From Blastobasis lacticolella (lineage: Eukaryota > Arthropoda > Insecta > Lepidoptera > Blastobasidae): a stretch of 64,000 bases of DNA. A program made the position numbers and the translations under genes. The DNA is taken from NCBI GenBank assembly GCA_905147135.1, contig LR990056.1:13526001-13590000 (forward strand), written 5' to 3'. Shown piece by piece: positions 23,016 to 34,194 of the stretch. The notes under the pieces are model-generated. The model saw nothing but the letters and a program-made list of their open reading frames with translations. It was not told where the DNA came from and did no database searches. Each line of letters opens with the position of its first letter. Position 1 is the stretch's first letter.

Positions 23016-23205
23016 TCGCGTGGACACCACTAAGCGTGTTAAGTATGAAGCCGATTTGGCCGTATGACTTATGGTAGTCTATCCTATGTAGCACTCTACA
23101 ATACTTGATTTCGAACATCTTGTGTGATGAATTTAAATTGGTAGAACAACAACTCACTTTACACCCCCACAATTTACACCTACGCAGTCGAACACGTGCC
23201 CATTC

Positions 23206-24150
23206 ATGAGACATATGCCGGTGGTTATAGCTGCTATAGTATCCTTGGAGTATAACCCCGGTGTTATAGGTACTTTACTCTTAGTCTCCGACGCCATTGA
23301 AGATTTGACTATTTCGGAGGCTTTTTCGTGCTCGTCTGGACAGTGTTTTGGTTATTTGAAAACAATATTATCTAAATCTCTTAAGGTATTCCATCTTAAT
23401 CTTAGAAGCATTGGTTGTAATTTTAATGAATTATTGCTATTACTGAAATGCATAAACGTTGATTTTGATGTCTAACTTATAATAGAGTACTGGCTTAGTA
23501 AGTGTCCTTGGCTCCCTGTCTCTTCGATTCTAATAGTTTTCAATTTTGATTTCTGGCATGAAATTTTTAATATTTTTAAAATCATATTGACAACAAAGTA
23601 AAAGTACAGTTAAAAATAGGAAAATCAGCATCATGCATCAAAATATCGATTTTTTTGTCGAAAATAAAAATGAAAACTGTTCAAATCGAAGAGAGCGCTT
23701 CAAAAATAGAGTTCCTGATGCGATACTGCAATTTCTGCAACAACCTTCTCAAAAAAAACTGCAACGGACGATCAGAATTTCAAAATACCACTAGGAATCC
23801 TAAAGCCACTTGTAATCTTATTAAGTCTATTGGCTCTCTGAAGTTAAAGGCAACTGGTTCTGATAGGCTTTTGTATTTATCTACTGACCCGGTTTTAGCA
23901 GTTGATAAAGTAAATGCACACTTTTCCGAAGTTGGTAAGAAACTTGCCCTTAAAGTTCATGAGAATTCTCTAAATCCCTTTCAATGTGAAGACCGACAAA
24001 TAAATTCTATGGCAATTCGACACTAATGAGAAGAAGAACAAGCCAATCATTTTAAACCTTAAAAATAGTGCAGTAGGATGGGATGAAATTCTTTCGTCAA
24101 TTATTAAAAAGTAGCCGGAATTGACCCTCGGATGATGATAATGATGATTT
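23206..24150 (+). mobile_element. Non-LTR retrotransposon ORF2 remnant with internal deletion
   Basis: The frame at 23206-23475 has KVFHLNLRSI and CINVDFDV, like the beginning of an APE endonuclease in CR1/Jockey elements. From about 23720, YCNFCNNLLKK, NPKATCNLIKSIG and HFSEVGKKLA resemble the segment between endonuclease and reverse transcriptase. The core of the endonuclease and the RT catalytic region are absent. A MITE (23521-23691) sits between the two parts. Stops and frameshifts show it is dead. Confidence 0.7.
23521..23691. mobile_element. Foldback MITE, family M2, copy 2
   Basis: TCTTCGATTCTAATAGTTTTC at the left inverts to AAAACTGTTCAAATCGAAGA at the right. It shares AAAATCAGCATCATGCATCA with copy 1 and lies inside the LINE remnant. 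Confidence 0.8.
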
Positions 24151-24511
24151 AGTTTTTAGGACCTACCTAATAGCTGTTTGCAAAATGTTTTGTCAGTGTA
24201 TTTTACGCAAGAATAGAATAGAATATGGTTTATTTCATACTTTATGCACACATAGACAACTTAAACTTAGAAGCTACATAAATACAAACATTTGTACCGA
24301 TGTAGACTGAGTAATTAGTTTACTTTGTAGGTAGGCATACACAGCAACCATTACGACTAATGAAGCCACATGTGTATGCTGTAGCATAAGACAATGAATA
24401 TGTAAAACTGATCTCGAAAATCTTGACATTATGTTATTTAAGCGTACGCCGCAATGAAAGCCGCCAAATTCGAATGAACCAATGAGCATGTCGTGTTCAG
24501 CTCAGTACTTA

Positions 24512-24795
24512 GTTAAATAAAATAGAATATTAATTAAATCACTTTTTGTACACTAGTTCCACTTTATTATACAATTTTATTAAATTGCAACTGGTTTCGA
24601 ATTACTCATATTCTTATTCTCTATCTATCTTTTTTAAATATAAAATAATTGCTTGAAGATGAGTAATTCGAAACCGGTTGTAATTTAATAAAATTGTATC
24701 ATAAAGTGGAACTAGTGTACAAAAAGTGATTTCATTCATAATAATGGAGTTCCATCATGAAGTGACAACACAAAGTGTTAAATAAAATAGAATAT
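24512..24795. mobile_element. Hairpin element flanked by 19-bp direct repeats
   Basis: Arms at about 24536-24609 and 24659-24732 pair over about 74 bp with few mismatches (AAATCACTTTTTGTACACTA is at the left tip). The sequence GTTAAATAAAATAGAATAT is present at both 24512-24530 and 24777-24795. Family unknown. Confidence 0.75.
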
Positions 24796-25034
24796 AGTAA
24801 AAATTATGATTTAACAATGGCCTTCTTCGTACAACTATTAATAGGGACCCCAACTCCGAGTCCCGCCCTGTCTCATTATTTTATCGTCGTTGTCGTCTGC
24901 AGCGGCTTCGCTAATGGTTGGCTGTGACACCAAAACCATTTCACAAAATACAGGCCCATCTGTACACATTTATTCTGATATGAAAACGTCAAAAATATAC
25001 TTACATACATTGTAAGAAAAATAAAACTGTGTAT

Positions 25035-25100
25035 CGCCCTTGCAGAGTAGAAATTACACCAGCGCCCGAACTATGAGTATCGTGAAAGGCGACTAAAGTC
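25035..25100 (+). mobile_element. REP-C fragment, divergent
   Basis: GCAGAGTAGAAATTACACC and GTGAAAGGCGACTAAAG recall the 5' part of REP-C. Confidence 0.4.
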
Positions 25101-25149
25101 TTATGCCCAATTGAACTAAACTTTAGGCGATATTAGGTCGATTTCAGTT

Positions 25150-25460
25150 TTTTTTTATGTCATACGGTAGGCAAACAGGCAAGCGGGCCACCTGATGGAA
25201 AGTGGTCACCACTGCCTATAGACATTAGCAACATGCGTTGCCCACCTCTATAACACGTTGCTCTGGCAGCAAAGAGGCAAATGCCACTCCACTGCCAAAG
25301 CCACGGTTCCCCAAATCCCCACCCCATGGAGCACTGGAAACACAATACTATTTAAAAAAGTATTATTTAGCTGCGATATTCTGTAAGGTAGAGGTACTTC
25401 CCCAGTCGGGCGGCTCCAATTCGAACGAGATACCCCGCTATGCCCTACCTCTCTTAAAAT
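25150..25460 (-). mobile_element. LINE-B 3' end
   Basis: GGCAAGCGGGCCACCTGATG, CATTAGCAACATGCGTTGCC (with a small deletion), CCCCACCCCATGGAGCACTG and TCGGGCGGCTCCAATTCG. Extends further than the copy at 10070. Confidence 0.78.
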
Positions 25461-25640
25461 ATATTCTTAACACGAAAAGGCTTTGCACCAACACCAACCT
25501 TGGATAAAACCAAAGTCACCAAGTCACTATTAACTTTATGACACCAATTCTGTGAAGCCTGACGAAATGCTTAGAAATAGCTTAAGGTCAATTTAAGAGT
25601 CGTTTAAGTTTAGCGCAATAAGCATTAGAGGCTAACCAGG
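25461..25640 (-). repeat. Dispersed repeat shared with 46390-46605
   Basis: GCTTTGCACCAACACCAACC and AATGCTTAGAAATAGCTTAA match the inverse of the second location. It abuts LINE-B and may be part of the same element. Confidence 0.5.
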
Positions 25641-26927
25641 TATGACCCCCGTGGACCGGAAAATTGGCAGTTTACTGTTGTAATTTAAACATCAATAACA
25701 TTGATGGGAAGTGACGTCAGAAAGGCGGCCCGTCATAAAACATAAAGCATAATTTTCAAACAACCGTAGGTAGCAAGAGATATGTTGTGCCGACCTCATC
25801 TACGTAGTGAGACCAGGGCTCATAACGAAAAATAAATAACGTTGGACGTGATATCAGAAAAAAAGTCGCATCATAGTGATGTGATAATTATCTAAGTAAA
25901 TATAAATTAAATATAAATAGTGATATTATTTTTATTTTTTTCTTTTATGTATCTTTTACTTTTGTGTGTGCAATAAAGAGTTTGTACTTACTTACTTACT
26001 ATACGTATTTAGACAGAAATACTGATAGAGAAATTTTGCGATCGCGGAAAAATGCGGACTCGGATAAAAGCTACACCAAAATAGGGGACCATCTCACGAT
26101 TCGATGGTAAACCCCAACACTAGATCCAGCCCTGTGAATTCTGTCACACACAGTCGCATTATGAAATTGATTTTTGCTTGTAGTCGTATGCTAAGCTAAG
26201 CTTATTATTTTTTTATTTAATAGTTTATTGCACACAAAAATGGTAACTATTACTTGGTAAATGAGTTTCTTCACGAGGGAAACCTAATGTTACCTCATTT
26301 GTAGATATTGATTGTTATTAGCAAATGACCATTATTTTTAAAATAAATAACTACAATAGGTATTGACATAATAGTTAATATACATATTTATTCGTCAATT
26401 TTGTATTTAATTGACATTTAATTTTTATTTTTATATACTTGACATTTACTTGAATTTTCAATTACTTTTTTAAATCTCATTTAATTCGTATATTGACATT
26501 ATTTTTCTTAACTTGACATTTATAAATCTACCTAAGTAGATGCTATTTTTGAATTATTTTATTGAATTCATATTGATATTGTTTATAATTTTATTTTGAA
26601 CAATAAATCATTCATGAATTAAAAATTATAAAAGAAAATTAATAGTTATTAATTAATATATATTTGTAAGACGACATGAAATATTAACTATAAATAAATG
26701 AATATAAATATGTTATCTACTTTCCATGAAATCGTAATTATAACCCTGTTTGCAACACCAAAGGCATCACTCGCGCGTTGCAAATGTTGTGTTTAATATT
26801 CAAAGCATTGCCGTTTGATAGTCTATATAACATCCTCGAAGACACAACGGGATTATTGTCTTAGAAGCACGTTTAACAGGGGAGCATTAAGGATGATGGT
26901 TGTATGTATATACGAGTATACCACTTA

Positions 26928-27125
26928 TCTAGACATAGTATAAAACAAAGTCACTTCACGCCGACTGCCCGTATGTACGCTTAGATCCTTTAAACTACAA
27001 AACGGATTTTAATGCGGTTTTCAACAATAGATAGAGTTATTCAAGTGGAAGGTTCATAAGCAAGAAAAAAAGGTAAGTAGGGGTAAAGTAGGTGTACGTG
27101 AACGAAGTCACGCCGAGTATACTAG
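26928..27125 (+). mobile_element. Short non-autonomous Helitron, complete
   Basis: TCTAGACATAGTATAAAACA start, ACGGATTTTAATGCGGTTTT middle, GTAGGGGTAAAGTAGGTGTA before the hairpin block, CTAG end at 27122-27125. Inserted between A and T as Helitrons are. 198 bp. Confidence 0.82.
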
Positions 27126-27274
27126 TGATATATATCAAAGACAATTTTGGCTCATTTTACGCCACACGAACAATAACATTTCGCACGTGAGCATTTCTTG
27201 ATACTTGCGCAGACCATTCAAAGTCAAAATCAATATTTTATTCAATTTGAGTTACAGTGTGAATGTCAATAATT

Positions 27275-27615
27275 TTTTTATGACATACGGTAGGCAAACA
27301 GGCCAGCGGGCCACTTGATGGAAAGTGGTCACCACTGCCTATAGACATTAGCAACACCAAGAGTATCGCTAATGCGTTGCCCACCTCTATAACACGTTGC
27401 TCTGGTAGCAAAAAGGCAAATGCCTGCCACTGGCACTGCCAAAGCCACGGTTCTCTAAATCCCCACCCCATGGAGCACTGGAAACCTTACTCACCGACAG
27501 AAACACAATACTATTTAAAAGAGTATTGTTTAGCTGCGATATTCTGTAAGGTGGAGGTACTTCCCCTGTCGGGCGGCTCCAATTCGAACGACATACCCCG
27601 CTATGCCCTACTTCT
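27275..27615 (-). mobile_element. LINE-B 3' end, longest copy
   Basis: Includes the T-run left edge, GAGTATCGCTAATGCGTTGC uninterrupted, CCCCACCCCATGGAGCACTG, TACTCACCGACAGAAACACA and TCGGGCGGCTCCAATTCG. Confidence 0.78.
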
Positions 27616-27710
27616 CGTATATTTACAACATTATGTACAATAATTATTTAACGAGTAGGTGAGGTCTGTAAGGGCGCCGTAGGTTATTCTACGCAATTGA
27701 GAACAACAAA

Positions 27711-27953
27711 AAATCCAATTTGTAGGGACAGTAGACGTTTAAGAGACCCACAAAATGTTGGTCTGTTCGTGCACCACCAGGCACAGAAAATTTTTTTTGG
27801 CATTTTTGTGACCCTCACAAGAGGATATATAAGAACTATCACAATGAAAATTCAAAGTTTTTGTAAAAAAAAATTGTGCCAGGTTCTGCAGGGGCAGACC
27901 AGCGTCTTGTGGGTCACCTAAACCACTACAATCCCTACAAAACTGGAATTTTA
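27711..27953. mobile_element. Foldback MITE with arms of about 110 bp
   Basis: Left TCCAATTTGTAGGGACAGTA, AGAGACCCACAAAATGTTGG; right (inverted) TCCAGTTTTGTAGGGATTGT, GGTGACCCACAAGACGCTGG. Both strands therefore read similar peptides (CRDSRRLRDPQ and CRDCSGLGDPQ), which is an effect of the palindrome. Confidence 0.75.
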
Positions 27954-28494
27954 CTTGTACTCGATGACGTAGGATGACTTCACAGTCTATTATTAGGTAG
28001 GTACATACAATAAGATGTGCCACGACACGTCTGAGCAGCCGGGAGACAACCTTGGCTCAGTACGGTCATTAACGCTGCAAAATACGACCATAGTAAAATT
28101 ACAATATAACGAAGTTATACAAATTGGTCGGATATTCATTTGCCTTTGCCACGTTAACTTGTCGTGAAAGACAGCGTGGGCAAGTCTAGACAAGTATTAA
28201 TTTAGATAATTTTGTACGTTATTTTGATTTTCTTCTTTAACTCAAGCTAAGTACCTACCTACATAAAATTTTGTTATTATTGCGTTCGGAGACACCGGAG
28301 ACCTATATCACAGGCTTGCCTAGTTTAGGCTCCGGTCTCCCAAAACATCTAATGTACGTACCAACTTTCTAGCAATTAAGTTTTTTTTATTTTGTTTGAA
28401 GTTTATAGAGAAAATAAATACATTTATTTGTTTATTATTATTGTTATCTTTCGCTAAGTGGACCGACGACCTAGTAGAGGTCGCTTGTTAAGAA

Positions 28495-28562
28495 CCGGCC
28501 TTTGTAGAAAGGTTTACCCTAAGCCTGTGGGCATCCAGCAGTGGGCGTCTTTCCGCTGATAA
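28495..28562 (+). mobile_element. RTE-like tail fragment
   Basis: GCCTGTGGGCATCCAGCAGT followed by GGGCGTCTTTCCGCTGAT, a common lepidopteran LINE end. Confidence 0.5.
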
Positions 28563-29336
28563 AATATCGCATACATCGTATCGTATGAGCTCTCTAATTG
28601 TAGCAGACTACACAACACATACAACAAATATTACCGATGAATCCGCAAAATATCTGCAATAAATACGTTCCATGTTTCCAATGATTGATTGGAAAACGTG
28701 TCAGAATGTATTGTTGGCAATATGTTCTGTTTGTTTGATGCCTCATTAAAAAGGGATGGTCTGTCAATACAGAAGCGGGAACAAAAGTAATTGTCGATTG
28801 CATCCGTGTATATATCATAACTGCATTGTTGAGATATAATTATAAATGTTAAAGTGTATCTCTCTTATTTCATAGCAATAAGATACTCATTTTAATATAT
28901 GGGAAATAAAAACATCAAAAAATTATAACCTGTTCTACTTAAACGTACAAATTCAAATTAATAAAAAACACTGACCGAAATATGTCACCACGAAGCGAAG
29001 ACTGATTGCCCCCCACCTGAGTGCGGCCCTGCCTCATTAATCCACCGCCGTTGTCGTTGGCAGCGGGTCAGAGCTAATGGCCCGTTGTAATATCGGCCCT
29101 GTTCGTTGCAGGCAAGGTCGACCCGATAATTAGTAATACGCAATCTTAGTATTAGCTAGAGGTCTCGGAGGTAAGGCTTTGCACCTTGTGCTAGACGGCG
29201 TACGTAATTTTCTTAATTAAACGTTCTTTGTGATGTGTTTAATTAAGTAGATTAGAGCAAATTACGCTCGTATACATCAACAATCAAGACGCATCGAAGA
29301 ATCTGTTAGATTTTTAATCCTAATCAGGCTTAGTTC

Positions 29337-29800
29337 TCGCACTGTGATGTCTTGAATTCGAAATTTTTCTAGCGACATATCTTTATTAATAATGACATTG
29401 AAATGTTTACTTTACCTTACTTTAAATTCGACATTTTCACTAGCCAAAAAAGTGTATTAAAATGCCACTCAAATTGATTATTATTTTATTATTTATTATT
29501 TAACATTTTATTGAACACAGTAAAATATATAGAGAAACATCATACATATAGACGACACACAACAGGCACTACTTTCTAAAATAAATTTTTTCCAGCAGGG
29601 CTACAGAAGAGAGATATGATAAGTAAAGCAGATCGACGTGCGCTATGTATATTGAAAATATTGATCTTCGATAATATTCAACTGTCGAATGTTGAGAAAT
29701 TTTTTTTGCTGCAATAATGACAAAAAATAGACATTTCAATGTCATTATTAATGGAGATATGTGGTTAGAAATAATGTTGAATTCGAGATGTTAAGCGAGC
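29337..29800. mobile_element. Foldback element with a LINE tail inside
   Basis: Arms at about 29337-29407 and 29729-29800 share TTTATTAATAATGACATTGA (inverted at the right with one change) and TTGAATTCGA near the tips. The interior at 29480-29660 is a Jockey-like LINE tail on the minus strand. Confidence 0.7.
29480..29660 (-). mobile_element. Jockey-like LINE tail
   Basis: TTATTTAACATTTTATTGAA, CAACAGGCACTACTTTCTAA and CAGATCGACGTGCGC match the tails at 16975 and 31585. Confidence 0.6.
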
Positions 29801-30184
29801 ATTAACGCTGCGTTCGACCGCCATCTAACCTGTACGGCTTACACATGTGTGTCCGCGACAAAGCTCGCGCCGCGAAAGAGCGTTTGTTTCCTTCTCTCAA
29901 TACTAAGATGAAAGAGATAGCAATACCTATGTCACGCAGTTTCTCGCTTATCGCGCGCGAGAGCAACATGTGCTAGCCCCACTGGTGGTATATGATGATG
30001 CGCCGAAGAAAAGCAGCCTGTTCACTCGAATCTAGATAATAATGACCAGGGAACATACTCGCAGGGAACGTGTTCCATCCTTAACCGGCTTAGATGGCAC
30101 AACTGACATTTTAACATGGGTCATCTAACACCCATAGTTCCATTCTAAAAACTTATAAAAGCTATCATTAAATTTTGTAAATTT

Positions 30185-30300
30185 TCTCGTTCATCATATC
30201 AGCCAGAAGACGCCCACTGCTGGGCATAGGCCTCCCCCAGAGATCTCCACAAAGACCGGTCCTGTGCTTTCCGCATCCAGCTGGTACCTGCGATCCTTAA
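30185..30300 (-). mobile_element. RTE-like 3' end
   Basis: AGACGCCCACTGCTGGGCAT, AGGCCTCCCCCAGAGATCTC and GCTTTCCGCATCCAGC form a widespread lepidopteran RTE block. The tail lies toward the left. Confidence 0.7.
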
Positions 30301-30778
30301 TTTCTCGTTATTTCTCGTAAATTAACAGATTTTAAGATCCATTGATTCGAATTTTCCTTTAAACGTAAGCCAAAAATTTTCCATGCCTCTCTATAGAGGT
30401 ACCGTGCATTGCGGTCCAACGTGGATCGAATAACCATTGCTTGTCATTAGCGGTAACTTATTTACTGTTTATCGGCTCAACCCAGTGCCCGTAACGGCTG
30501 TGAAACGAATTTAAGTTATTCCAGGCACGAGTTCGCACAAAATATTCCTTCATTTCATTTCATTAGAGGTTATTTGAGGGTCCAGTCCAGTGACCCCCCG
30601 CCCCTCCCTGAGTACGTGCCTGATTGCTACGCCTTCACTTTGAATTCCGATAAAAAGTTTACCCATACTTAGACATAATATATAGGCTTTAAGGCTTGAA
30701 GGCCACAATTTGTATTATGTGCAATGAAGTTTATAAAAAAATAAAGAAAAGATAAAAGATAGCCATATTTAGACGTTA

Positions 30779-30925
30779 CATCCGTAGCTCAGTGATCACC
30801 ACGTCGATCTGTTAGAGTCGCGGATTCGATTCCCAGCCGGGTTGTTTGTTTTGTAGTGATGAGTTTTAATTTTTGTTCTAGGTCTGGATATCTAGATATA
30901 TAATTACATATAATATCACATCGAC
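30779..30925 (+). mobile_element. SINE-G, divergent plus-strand copy
   Basis: CGTAGCTCAGTGATCACC, a tRNA-like A-box region, then GCGGATTCGATTCCCAGCC as B box, then the SINE-G body TGATGAGTTTTAATTTTTGT. The anticodon region differs from the other copies. Confidence 0.65.
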
Positions 30926-31038
30926 TCGGGCAGAAGACTTATTGTCTAAGAGTTTATTTACAAGCATTTATGTAGTTTACCAATTATCTAGCTTCCATAA
31001 TACAAGATTTGCGTGGTTCGGCGCGCTATTTGAATTTA

Positions 31039-31293
31039 TAAAATGATAAATAAATATTCGTGGACAAATTCACACAGCGCCATCTAGCTCCAAACTAAGC
31101 AAATCTTGTGCTATGGGTGCTAGATAAATGATATACTACTTAAATACTTTTAAATACATACTTATTATACATAGAACACCCAGACCCGTATCAGAAATAA
31201 AAATTCATCATTTCAATTTCTGCCCGGCCGGGAATCGAACCCGGGACCTCTTGCGTGGCAGGCCGTGTTGACTATTGAACCACTCAGGTCGTT
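31039..31293 (-). mobile_element. SINE-G, full length
   Basis: Tail AATAAATATTCGTGGACAAA through body to head CGGGAATCGAACCCGGGACC and CTTGCGTGGCAGGCC. Intact B box; small deletion in the head near 31262. Confidence 0.9.
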
Positions 31294-31509
31294 ATCTGAC
31301 AACATTAAAACCATATTGACAACATATAACCATTGAAATATCGGGCTACTCATTAACACGTACGCGTATGTATTTCACAGGTTCGCGGTAAAACACTGTA
31401 AAATGCACTATAAAATGTACGTAGAGGTTCTACGTACGTAGAGCTGCTACGGGCACGTGTAGCTCTGTACCAGGAAGCGCTATTCGAATATTGTACATTA
31501 CCTCTTAAT

Positions 31510-31745
31510 AACATTTTGATGGACGAGTGGTTAACAGTTCGACTCGTAGGAAAGAGGATTCAGGTCGAATCCCAGTGCATGTATTATTTATTTTAATTAT
31601 TTATTTAACAGTTTATTGTACACAATATAACAAATACAGAAAGTACATATTAGTTATGATACAACAGGCACTACTTATCTCTAAAAGAAATCTCTTCTAT
31701 GATATGTGAAACTTAAACGCAGATAAGACGTGCACAATGAGAATA
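31510..31745. mobile_element. tRNA-like SINE head joined to a Jockey-like LINE tail
   Basis: Plus strand GACGAGTGGTTAACAGTTCG and GATTCAGGTCGAATCCCAG look like A and B boxes of a SINE. From about 31585 the sequence is the minus-strand LINE tail TTATTTAACAGTTTATTGTA with CAACAGGCACTACTTATCTC. Confidence 0.55.
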
Positions 31746-31841
31746 ATTATAATACTATAAATAAATACATACATAAATTTCTATACTTACCATAATAATA
31801 TACCATAAAAATAAAATAAAATTATTTATTAAAATATATCA

Positions 31842-32005
31842 ATGACTTTTTCTGAGTTATGTGCGTTAGTTGAACACTAATCGATGCTCTTACGATGAGA
31901 AAACCTGCACATTCAAGCGACTGAATTTGTAACCATGATCCAATGTTAGCAGGTTCCCCTGATTATAGGGTAAGATGGCAGTCGGTCCACTATAACTACT
32001 GATGA
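31842..32005 (+). mobile_element. SINE-A body fragment
   Basis: GACTTTTTCTGAGTTATGTG, GATGCTCTTACGATGAG and AAACCTGCACATTCAAGC; both ends missing. Confidence 0.75.
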
Positions 32006-32316
32006 ATATAACCATAAATTAGGCGTAATTTTATAAGTCGTAGTCTTCATATGAAATTCGGAGGAAAAATTTTATTTTGCATCATCATGTGAACCAAATA
32101 TGAATGCAACGCAATTGCGCAGCCGAAATTCCAATTCCATTCACAAAATTCCGCTCATGTAGCACCAGCTGGTCGTAGCATGTGCGTAGACAATCTACGC
32201 GTGTAGCACTGCTACGTGTGGAAGTAGGCGGTACGGTCCTTGAGCGTAGGCGGAGTGTTATAGAAGCGTCACTCGTTTCTTTTATTTCTTCAAGATTTTA
32301 GTAACTTGGCTAATAA

Positions 32317-32553
32317 TCCTATTATTATTATAAATGTGAAAGTAAGGATGGACGTGTGTTTAGATGTTTGTTTCTCCTTCACGCAAAAAATAATGAACGG
32401 ATTTTGGCAGCAATATAGCTTATAGCCCAGAATAGCACATGGGCTATCTTTAATAATTTTGTCGTAGTTACTAATTGAATGTGGTTTCCGTGGGAACGGG
32501 TCTCGAACCTCATTATCGAATTTTACATGGACGAAGTCGCGGGAAAAAGCTAG
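32317..32553 (+). mobile_element. Non-autonomous Helitron, second subfamily
   Basis: TCCTATTATTATTATAAATG start, TGTTTGTTTCTCCTTCACGC, AACGGATTTTGGCAGCAATA, the end block GACGAAGTCGCGGG and CTAG at 32550-32553. Related to the copy at 50197. Confidence 0.78.
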
Positions 32554-32605
32554 TCTAGTATAATACAATTCGATGGAGCTATTAGTGAATTTGCAGACTT
32601 GAGGC

Positions 32606-32736
32606 CCAGGGTCCCTATTTTTGAAACTGCATCCATACGAGCGCTCGCGTGTGCTACCTATCTCTTTTACACTCGTGGTAAGTTGCTAGGCGAGCGCTTG
32701 CGTGGATGCGAGCGGTTTCAAAGGCCCTGCGACCTT
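32606..32736. mobile_element. Short foldback element
   Basis: TTTGAAACTGCATCCATACG with AGCGCTCGC at the left; GCGAGCGCTTGCGTGGATGC with GGTTTCAAA at the right. Arms about 30 bp, imperfect. Confidence 0.6.
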
Positions 32737-32844
32737 ACCAGGTGGCCCGGTTACCAGTATCTACGTAGCATCTGCGTCAAAATATCGACATAAAAACAAT
32801 ACTAAACAAAACTAAAAAAAAGGAAAAAAAAAAACATCTCGGTG

Positions 32845-33187
32845 TTATTGTCCCGGTTGTGCTCTCGCGCACGAGGGCCTGGGGTCCGCCTTGACCATGA
32901 TCCAGGATTTGGCAGGTCAGGTAGTTACAGTGGAGTGACTGCCATCTAAACTCCATAACCCTGCTACCAGGGGAACCTGACCAGATTGATCATGGTTACA
33001 CATCCAGTCGCCTGAATGTGCAGGTTTCATCACGATGTTTTCCCTCATCGTAAGAGCATCGGTTAGAATTCAACTAACGAACATAACTCAGAAAACAGTC
33101 ATAGGTACATGGCCGGAACGGGATTCGAACCCGGGGCCTCTGGCTTATGAGTCAGATACTCTAACCGCCCAGCCACCGACGCTCTAA
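32845..33187 (-). mobile_element. SINE-A, full length
   Basis: The head on the minus strand reads CGTCGGTGGCTGGGCGGTTA, GACTCATAAGCC (CAT at the anticodon position) and GGGTTCGAATCCCG (B box). The body continues to GGGTCCGCCTTGACC and ends near TCTCGGTGTTATTGTCCCGG. Confidence 0.9.
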
Positions 33188-33934
33188 ACCCGATAATATG
33201 TATAATGAACATTAAAAAATCTAGTAAACCTCTACACGTGTTTCACATCTCCACAGGAAAGCTTTGATCATTAAACTCCTACAAAGCCTGATATTATACG
33301 CGTTGATCCATCAAACCGGAGATAATCACAACGTTTCCATCAAACGATCTTCCACCAAGAATCAATTTCAATCGCTTCACGGCCCAGACTTCCCAATTCG
33401 ACGTTTAAAATTACACCTGCCCAGCACAGCCTCCCGACCTACTTTTAAACTTAACCAGTATTTACCGAAGACGGTAGCCAACCTAATAAAATAAGGAAAA
33501 CATAGACAAAATGGCTGCTCATTCACGCTTGATGGAATGGTTAAATTCCCATTCGGAAACCCCTGGTAGAAAAGTTGGAGCTATTGTTTCTAACTTCCGA
33601 CGGGAAGCTCGACAGACCCGCCAATTCGGTTGAATAGATATGAAACTGATATTTTCGGTTTTACTGCTAGTTATTCGGTTTCCGGACTCTAATGTTATTC
33701 GCTTCGCAGTTCGTGTGGAGTTTAATTCGATGTTGCATTTGTAGTATACACTCTGTATAATTGAAATCAAATTCAAACTTGTCTGAGCTCAGCTAAATGG
33801 ATTTCCAGATTGTGGGAGTTAAAATAGAACAACGTATAGAATAATAGAAGAACGTTTATTTTTAGCTTTATTATATTTATATTAAGTTATTTTCAGTTAT
33901 CAATCTATTTATCTGTACTGTTATCTCTGGTTCG

Positions 33935-34112
33935 GCTATAATTGCATAAACGGTTCCCCTCCTCCATCTTGTTTAGTAGCTTCTCTTGCACCGCCTTACT
34001 TTTTCTTGACCCTTTATCTCCTGGTTGACTGGTAGATAAGGCTGTTTTAGCTTTAAGTCCGCCTTTGTACTATTTTGTGAAGATTTAATAAATAAATAAA
34101 TAAACAAAGGCG
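33935..34112 (+). mobile_element. LINE-like 3' end
   Basis: CTTGCACCGCCTTACTTTTT and AGCTTTAAGTCCGCC match 17970-18030. Ends with AATAAATAAATAAATAAA. Confidence 0.6.
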
Positions 34113-34194
34113 GGATTAATTAAAAATAAACTAAGCGAAATTAAATGAAAGAAAGACACCCACATCTTTTTTAAATATATACTAAAGCTGTGTA

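Noticed and set aside
27739..28023. 94-residue minus-strand open frame
   Set aside because: Lies in the foldback MITE; similarity to the opposite-strand frame is due to the palindrome.
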